Source: Candidatus Eiseniibacteriota bacterium
Lineage (GTDB): Bacteria > Joyebacterota > Joyebacteria > Joyebacterales > Joyebacteraceae
DNA length: 7,491 bases
Direction of reading: 5' to 3'
NCBI GenBank assembly: GCA_030609605.1
Contig: JAUWBY010000103.1
Span: forward strand, 1 to 7,491
Below the pieces are notes generated by a model. That model was not told where the DNA came from and did not search any database. It worked only from the letters and a program-made list of their open reading frames with translations. Every line of letters starts with the position of its first letter. The stretch's first letter is position 1. This document shows positions 1-4,821 of this stretch, piece after piece. The position numbers and the translations under genes were made by a program.

Positions 1-30
1 GCTGGATCAGAATCAGGATCGGGAGAGTGA
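1..30 (+). CDS. Possible 3' tail of an upstream gene (partial)
   Basis: Reading from base 1, the first frame gives a nine-residue Ser/Gly-rich tail (AGSESGSGE) ending in TGA at 28-30. This stop overlaps the GTG start at 27 of the next gene in a GTGA arrangement, a common translational coupling junction in operons. If real, the sulfatase-like gene is not first in its transcript. Only ten codons are visible and nothing about function can be said. A second frame (from base 2) is also open here, running on to a stop near 158, so the assignment is tentative. Confidence 0.3.
   Translation, partial: AGSESGSGE
15..25 (+). promoter_or_regulatory. Candidate ribosome binding sites for the sulfatase-like gene
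   Basis: AGGA at 15-18 lies 8 bases before GTG at 27, and GGGAG at 21-25 lies 7 bases before a second in-frame GTG at 33. Either could be the initiation site; the proteins differ by two residues. The frame is open upstream to the window edge, so a start outside the window is not formally excluded. Confidence 0.4.
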
Positions 31-2018
31 GCGTGCTGGCAGACGCGAGATCCGGCTCCATTCCGGAGATCAGGCCGGCTGCCGCCATCGGAGCAGCCGC
101 AAGGGACGGCGCCTTCCTGTTCGTGGTGCTCGGTCTTCTCGAGTGGGTAGTGCTTGAACTCAAGGCTCCCGTGCACTCGGGCTGGTTCCTGATACGCGAC
201 CTCGGGTGGAACGTGCTCCTCTACTCAGCAGTCGGAGCTCTGCTGGGTGTCGTTGTCGGCATGATCCCGGCTGCTTTTTCGCATCTCTCCGGTCGCCGCG
301 CCTCCGGAGCCGGCGTCTCGGGACTTCACAGACACCATGTTTCCTGGTCGGCCCTTTTGGCCTGCACTCTTGGGTTCTATTGGGTATTCGCCGCCAATCG
401 CCTGTCTCCGGGGAACTTCCGGGATCCTATTGCACTTGCTCTGAGTGGTGCGGCTCTCCTCTTGGCCGTCATGATGTTCTTTGTTCTCCTCAGGATCGGG
501 CGAGGCGGTGTTGGCGACCTCGGACGCGTCAGGCTGGCAGCGCTTCTTCTACTCATCCTGTGGCTTCCTCTCTACATCGTGTCCGCCAGGCCTGCAGTTG
601 GGCGGACCCGTGGCACCCGGTTTCCGGAAGAGAATTCCGAGGTCATGGACGTCGGTGGATGTCCCAATATCATTCTGATCATGACGGACACGACGAGGGC
701 CGACTGCCTCGGTTGCTACGGTTCGGAGGAGTGTCCTACGCCGAACTTCGACCGTCTCGCTCGGGAGAGTGTTCTCTTCGAGCAGTGCATCTCGATGGAG
801 CCGCTGACGCGCCCGATGACGTGCACGCTCTTCACGGGTCTCTATCCCAGGACACACGGTGTCGACACACACACGAAGTCACTGGACCACGACTTCCTGA
901 CGTTGGCTGAGGTCCTTCGGAGTCGAGGATACGAGACTGCGGCATTCACAGCGGCCTCGGTCCTCAGCGGCTTTTTCGGAACCGATCAGGGTTTCGACCT
1001 CTACATGGAACCGACGGAACCGTGGTGGTACTTGAGATCGGATTTCGCGGTCCGGCGCCTCTACATCTTGCTCACTTCGTGGGGGAATTGGGAGATGGAG
1101 ATACGCGCCGACGAGACAACGCGCCGTGCAACTCGCTGGATCGGCAAGGAGCGAGAACGGCCGTTCTTTGCGTTCGTCCACTACTTCGATCCGCACGCGC
1201 CGTACGACCCACCGCGCCGCCACGATCTGGCCGCGTGGGATGGACTCGAGGATCTGCCGGTGCCGTACGAGTATGAAGCGCAACGTTTCGAAGATGGCTT
1301 CGACATGCCCGACGACTACCTGTTACTGCAGTGGAGGCGCTACCATAGCGAGATCGCGTTCGTTGATGAGGAGGTCGGGAAACTAATGGCGTTTCTCGAT
1401 GAGGAGAGGCTGGCTGAGGAAACCGTGGTTCTCCTCGTTGGCGACCACGGTGAGGGGTTCGAGCACGGCTTCTACTTCGCTCACGCGTACAGGCTCTACG
1501 ATGCGCTCGTGCACGTACCTCTCATCATACGCTATCCCGGTGGGGTCGCCGGACAGCGTGTTGCCGCGCAGGTCCGCCTTATCGACATCTTCCCCACGCT
1601 CCTGTCGCTGGCAGGAGTCGAGCCGGGACCAGAGATCCAGGGCGAGGGTCTCCTGTCGCTGATGGAGCCGGCCACCGAGAGTGCGACCGGATTGGGCGCA
1701 GGTTCTCGCGATCGACCGGCCTACTGCCAGACCGATTGCGGGGACTCTAGACCGTTCTACGCAGGGATGTCATTCGGCGTCAGGATGCCGCCGTGGAAGT
1801 ACATCGAATCACCTGAGATCGGTCTCATCGAATTGTACAACCTGGACGCGGATCCCCTTGAGACTGAGAATCTGGCAGAGAGACGGCAGGACCTGGTGGT
1901 TGGATTCGCAGCGGACCTTCAGACATGGATGGAGGAGACGGAATACCGTGAGGTTGAGCCCGAGGCGCTCAGCCCGGAGCTCCTCGAGGCACTGAGAGCA
2001 CTTGGATATCTGCAGTGA
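27..2018 (+). CDS. Membrane-anchored sulfatase-like hydrolase/transferase (alkaline phosphatase superfamily)
   Basis: This 663-residue protein has an N-terminal membrane region and a C-terminal sulfatase fold. Hydrophobic segments lie near residues 28-46, 62-83, 105-125, 133-155 and 168-187. An odd number of spans with a cytoplasmic N-terminus puts the catalytic domain (about 212-640) outside the membrane. Family motifs are visible in order: PNIILIMTDTTRAD (213-226, metal Asp221), TPNFDRLA (238-245), TGLYPRTHGV (270-279), VHYFDPHAPY (384-393), DHGEGFEHG (473-481), HVPLIIRYPGG (496-506), Lys591 in a WKYI segment, YNLDADPLETENLA (604-617) and the terminal LRALGYLQ. The modified residue of true sulfatases (Cys or Ser in C/S-x-P-x-R) aligns with Thr261, and the Arg position with Thr265, so formylglycine chemistry is unlikely. 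A Thr nucleophile, as in phosphoethanolamine or phosphoglycerol transferases of this superfamily, is an inference. The substrate is unknown. GTG at 27 is chosen for its GTGA overlap and an AGGA 8 bases upstream. Confidence 0.88.
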   Translation: MSVLADARSGSIPEIRPAAAIGAAARDGAFLFVVLGLLEWVVLELKAPVHSGWFLIRDLGWNVLLYSAVGALLGVVVGMIPAAFSHLSGRRASGAGVSGLHRHHVSWSALLACTLGFYWVFAANRLSPGNFRDPIALALSGAALLLAVMMFFVLLRIGRGGVGDLGRVRLAALLLLILWLPLYIVSARPAVGRTRGTRFPEENSEVMDVGGCPNIILIMTDTTRADCLGCYGSEECPTPNFDRLARESVLFEQCISMEPLTRPMTCTLFTGLYPRTHGVDTHTKSLDHDFLTLAEVLRSRGYETAAFTAASVLSGFFGTDQGFDLYMEPTEPWWYLRSDFAVRRLYILLTSWGNWEMEIRADETTRRATRWIGKERERPFFAFVHYFDPHAPYDPPRRHDLAAWDGLEDLPVPYEYEAQRFEDGFDMPDDYLLLQWRRYHSEIAFVDEEVGKLMAFLDEERLAEETVVLLVGDHGEGFEHGFYFAHAYRLYDALVHVPLIIRYPGGVAGQRVAAQVRLIDIFPTLLSLAGVEPGPEIQGEGLLSLMEPATESATGLGAGSRDRPAYCQTDCGDSRPFYAGMSFGVRMPPWKYIESPEIGLIELYNLDADPLETENLAERRQDLVVGFAADLQTWMEETEYREVEPEALSPELLEALRALGYLQ

Positions 2019-2031
2019 TCTTCGGGAGATC
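2017..2031. other. Small inverted repeat at the convergent gene junction
   Basis: GATCT (2017-2021) and AGATC (2027-2031) form a 5-bp stem with a five-base TCGGG loop. The repeat spans the last two bases of the sulfatase-like stop codon, the 12-base gap and the first base of the miaA stop. It is symmetric, so it could act on transcripts from either strand. The stem is short and has no following T-tract on either strand, so a terminator role is only a possibility. No other terminator fits between these genes. Confidence 0.25.
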
Positions 2032-3020
2032 TACTCCTCACAGGTTCGACGTTCTCTCCATCGCGTCACAATCAGGCGGGCGGCTTCTTCCTCCCCTATT
2101 TCCCCCATATCCAGCCAGTCCACACCCTCGATGGAAGAGAACCACGTCATCTGACGCTTCGAGTAGCGTCTCGTGTTCCGCTTGATGAGCTCGATGGCCT
2201 CCGTGAAGTCGGTGCCGTCGGCTGCGAGGACGTCGAGGATCTCACGATATCCGACTGCGTTCGCAGCTGGAAGTCCCGGCAGAAGGGCGCCCGATTCGAA
2301 GAGGCGTCGCACTTCATCGATCAGTCCGGCGGCGATCATGGCGTCCACCCGACGGTCTATCCTCGCGTACAGACGCACGCGATCCATGGTCAGTCCGAAG
2401 TAGACAGGGGCATAGGCCGGTCTGCGTCCGCTCCCTGACTGCCAGCTTGTGAGCGTGGAGCCGGTTGAAATGTAGACCTCGAGTGCTCTCACGATACGGA
2501 GAACGTCGTTCGGGTGGATTCTTGATGCCGAACCGGGGTCTATACCCGCGAGCTCCTCATGAAGGGATTCAGAACCGTGTTCGCGGGCTCGCCGCTCGAG
2601 TTTCTCCCGGACGGGTTCGTTGCGACCCGGCCCTTCGAAGAGCCCTTCGAAGAGCGACCGCACATAGAAGCCCGTGCCTCCGACGAGGATCGGTTCGGCC
2701 CCGGTGGATATGATGGATGCGATCGCGTTCTCAGCGTCGATCGCGAATCGTGTAGCATCGTACGGTTCGCTCGGCTCGATGATATCGATCAGATGATGCC
2801 GGGCGAGCCGTGCCTCGTCGATCGTCGGTTTCGCCGTGCCGATGTCAAGCCGACGGTAGATCTGACGGGAGTCGGCCGAGATGATCTCTCCGCCGAGCTC
2901 CTGAGCAACACGGACTGCGACGCCCGTCTTCCCAGAGGCTGTCGGGCCGACTATGGCAAGTACGCTACGCAAGAGCTCGCCTTTCCGACTAGGTTCGCCC
3001 GAATCTCTTGTGAAGCTCAT
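2031..3020 (-). CDS. miaA: tRNA dimethylallyltransferase MiaA (tRNA A37 isopentenylation)
   Basis: MiaA transfers a dimethylallyl group to N6 of A37, next to the anticodon of tRNAs reading UNN codons, in the cytoplasm. The 329-residue protein shows the family in full: P-loop GPTASGKT (25-32), ADSRQIYRRLDIGTAKP (49-65) with the catalytic Asp50, VGGTGFYVRSLFEG (113-126), the HPNDVLRIVRALEVY segment (169-183), the AVGYREI segment (255-261) and the tRNA-binding KRNTRRYSKRQMTWF (280-294). Length is near the usual 300-320. The ATG at 3020 overlaps mutL by 32 bases but has no clear Shine-Dalgarno sequence and adds an unusually long leader before the P-loop. A TTG at 2972, preceded by GGAAAGGCGAG, would begin MRSVLAIVGP, typical of MiaA, and would lie just after the mutL stop. 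I report the ATG as the conventional choice. The gene is probably cotranscribed with mutL. Identity is certain; the start is not. Confidence 0.96.
   Translation of the reverse strand: MSFTRDSGEPSRKGELLRSVLAIVGPTASGKTGVAVRVAQELGGEIISADSRQIYRRLDIGTAKPTIDEARLARHHLIDIIEPSEPYDATRFAIDAENAIASIISTGAEPILVGGTGFYVRSLFEGLFEGPGRNEPVREKLERRAREHGSESLHEELAGIDPGSASRIHPNDVLRIVRALEVYISTGSTLTSWQSGSGRRPAYAPVYFGLTMDRVRLYARIDRRVDAMIAAGLIDEVRRLFESGALLPGLPAANAVGYREILDVLAADGTDFTEAIELIKRNTRRYSKRQMTWFSSIEGVDWLDMGEIGEEEAARLIVTRWRERRTCEE
2630..2655 (-). repeat. Perfect 12-bp tandem duplication inside miaA
   Basis: The + strand unit CCCTTCGAAGAG occurs at 2631-2642 and again at 2643-2654, with one matching base on each side. 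In MiaA it encodes LFEGLFEG (residues 123-130). The reading frame is kept. Many MiaA proteins have a related LLEGLxEG stretch here, so the protein repeat may be ancestral and the DNA identity partly codon coincidence. Confidence 0.85.
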
Positions 3021-4821
3021 CGAGAGTCATGCGCATGAAGGTCGGACGACCGTGCGGGCACGAGTACGGCAGTTCGGTGGCAAACAGCTGGTCCAGAAGC
3101 GCGCGCATCTCCTCCTGCGCCAGCGCGTCGCCGGCCTTGATGGCCGTCTTGCATGCCATCGTGGTTGCGATGCTCTCAATGATGTCCCTGTCAGCCGGCT
3201 TGCCGGAGGGTATCTCAGCCAGCAGATCGTGAAGGATCCGGTCGTGAGCCAGTTTCGGGAAGGCGCCAGGGACTGCTTCCATGAGCACGGTCCTTCCGCT
3301 CATAGGTCTGACCGAGAAGCCGAGGCGTGTCAGGAGCGAGTCCACGTTCTTGAAGGACTCCGATTCGGCAGGAGACAGTTCGACAGCGATCGGAAAGAGA
3401 AGCTGCTGGCTCGGCCCGGTCTCCACGGCGCCGGACAAGCGTCTCCTCGCCTGCTCGTAGATGACGCGTTCGTGTGCGGCGTGCTGGTCTACGATCAGTA
3501 CGCCTTCGCGGGTCTGCACGAAGATGTAGGTGCGGTGCAGCTGCCAGAACTTGGCCTGCTCGCCGGTTTCAAGCGACGTGAGGTGCCCGGTCTCGCCGAC
3601 TCGCTGCCGGATGTCGGAACCATCTTCGAGTGTCCGAGTGCGTTCTCGCACGGCGGAAGGGAAGCTGAGCTCGCCCGTTCGGAGTGGAAGACGTGTTGTC
3701 GGGATCTCACCACTCCTTCTTCCCGACTCATACGAGCCCACGCCGGACGTGGCATGATCCGTTCCGCTTGTTCGATTCGCGCTTCCATGAGGCGTGCCGT
3801 CCGCGCTGACTGTCAGCGTGGGAGCGACATCGTGTTCCATGAGCGCATTCCGTACAGCGTTCTCTACCAGTGCAAAGACGCGTCTTTCTTCACTGAAGCG
3901 AATCTCTCTTTTCGTAGGGTGCACGTTGGCGTCTACGAACCGGCCGTCCACACTGATCACAAGCGCGAAGATCGGGTGCCGATTGCGAGGAAGCAGTTCT
4001 CCGTACCCGGTCCGCACCGCCGCCGAAAGGAGACGGCTCTTGATCGGGCGCCCATTGATGGCAAAGAGCTGGAAGGCGCCTCGCGTACGTGCGATGGACG
4101 GCTTGCCGATCAGTCCGCCGACAGTGTATGGACCGTCGGTGTGAACGACGGGGAAGGCCTCTCCTGCGCGTGCGCTTCCAAGCACCTCCAGGGCCCGCTC
4201 GAGGATTCCCGGCGCGGGTAAGAGAGCGAGCACAGATCTACCGTCGACAGCAAGATCGAACCGGATGTGAGGATAGAGAATGGCGTATTCGGTCACGGAG
4301 TCGAGGATCTTCTTCAACTCAACTCTGTCGCTCTTCAGGAACTTGCGTCTGGCCGGAGTGTTGAAAAAGAGCGACGAGATCTCCATCGTCGTGCCGTGTG
4401 ACCGGCCGGCGGGTCGGACGTCCTTGACCGTTCCTCCAAGCAGGGTAACCTCGGTTCCCTCGGATGAACCCGGCTCGCACGTGACGAGTCGCACGCGTGA
4501 GACTGAGGATATGCTTGGAAGCGCTTCACCACGGAAACCGAGGGTGTCGATGGCTTCGAGATCGTGTTCGCTCAGGATCTTGCTGGTCGCGAATCGGTCG
4601 AACGCGGCAAGAGCGTCGTCGGGGTTCATTCCGACTCCATTGTCAGCCACGCGGATGAGATCGCTTCCAGCTCCCTTGATATCAATGGATATCGCGTCGG
4701 CTCCTGCGTCGATGGAGTTCTCGACAAGTTCTTTCACCACCGAGTGTGGTCCCTCTACAACTTCGCCGGCAGCGATTCGATTGGCCAGAGCCTCACTGAG
4801 TATCCGGATTCTACTTGGCAT
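2989..4821 (-). CDS. mutL: DNA mismatch repair protein MutL, endonuclease type
   Basis: MutL links mismatch-bound MutS to downstream repair. From the ATG at 4821 the protein has 610 residues. The N-terminal GHKL ATPase includes IAAGEVVE (16-23), KELVENSIDAGA (30-41; catalytic Glu31, Mg-binding Asn35), DNGVG (60-64), FATSKI (77-82), TLGFRGEAL (93-101) and FFNTPARRKF (152-161). The transducer domain ends near VDANVHPTKREIRF (296-309). A low-complexity linker covers about 335-420. The C-terminal dimerisation domain contains DQHAAHERVIYE (445-456), QQLLFP (472-477), ACK (556-558), CPHGRP (588-593) and FMR (595-597), the metal-site and clamp motifs of MutL proteins that nick DNA and that E. coli MutL lacks. 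The ATG at 4848 is rejected because MPSRIRILSEALANRIAAGE starts as family members do. The start overlaps mutS by 11 bases. The usual Arg of the ERP motif is Gly24. Confidence 0.97.
   Translation of the reverse strand: MPSRIRILSEALANRIAAGEVVEGPHSVVKELVENSIDAGADAISIDIKGAGSDLIRVADNGVGMNPDDALAAFDRFATSKILSEHDLEAIDTLGFRGEALPSISSVSRVRLVTCEPGSSEGTEVTLLGGTVKDVRPAGRSHGTTMEISSLFFNTPARRKFLKSDRVELKKILDSVTEYAILYPHIRFDLAVDGRSVLALLPAPGILERALEVLGSARAGEAFPVVHTDGPYTVGGLIGKPSIARTRGAFQLFAINGRPIKSRLLSAAVRTGYGELLPRNRHPIFALVISVDGRFVDANVHPTKREIRFSEERRVFALVENAVRNALMEHDVAPTLTVSADGTPHGSANRTSGTDHATSGVGSYESGRRSGEIPTTRLPLRTGELSFPSAVRERTRTLEDGSDIRQRVGETGHLTSLETGEQAKFWQLHRTYIFVQTREGVLIVDQHAAHERVIYEQARRRLSGAVETGPSQQLLFPIAVELSPAESESFKNVDSLLTRLGFSVRPMSGRTVLMEAVPGAFPKLAHDRILHDLLAEIPSGKPADRDIIESIATTMACKTAIKAGDALAQEEMRALLDQLFATELPYSCPHGRPTFMRMTLDELHKRFGRT

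Noticed and set aside
822..824. Cys266 as the formylglycine residue of the sulfatase-like protein
   Set aside because: It is followed by TLFT, not x-P-x-R or x-A-x-R, and lies five residues beyond the aligned nucleophile site at Thr261.
865..874. Short AC dinucleotide run (five units) in the sulfatase-like gene
   Set aside because: Five units is short for a phase-variable tract, and it falls in a conserved coding stretch after the HGV motif.
2953..4221. Open frame of 422 codons on the + strand opposite mutL
   Set aside because: It lies wholly antisense to mutL and the start of miaA, whose family motifs are intact. Its translation shows no recognisable motif; it reflects GC-rich codon use in the real genes.
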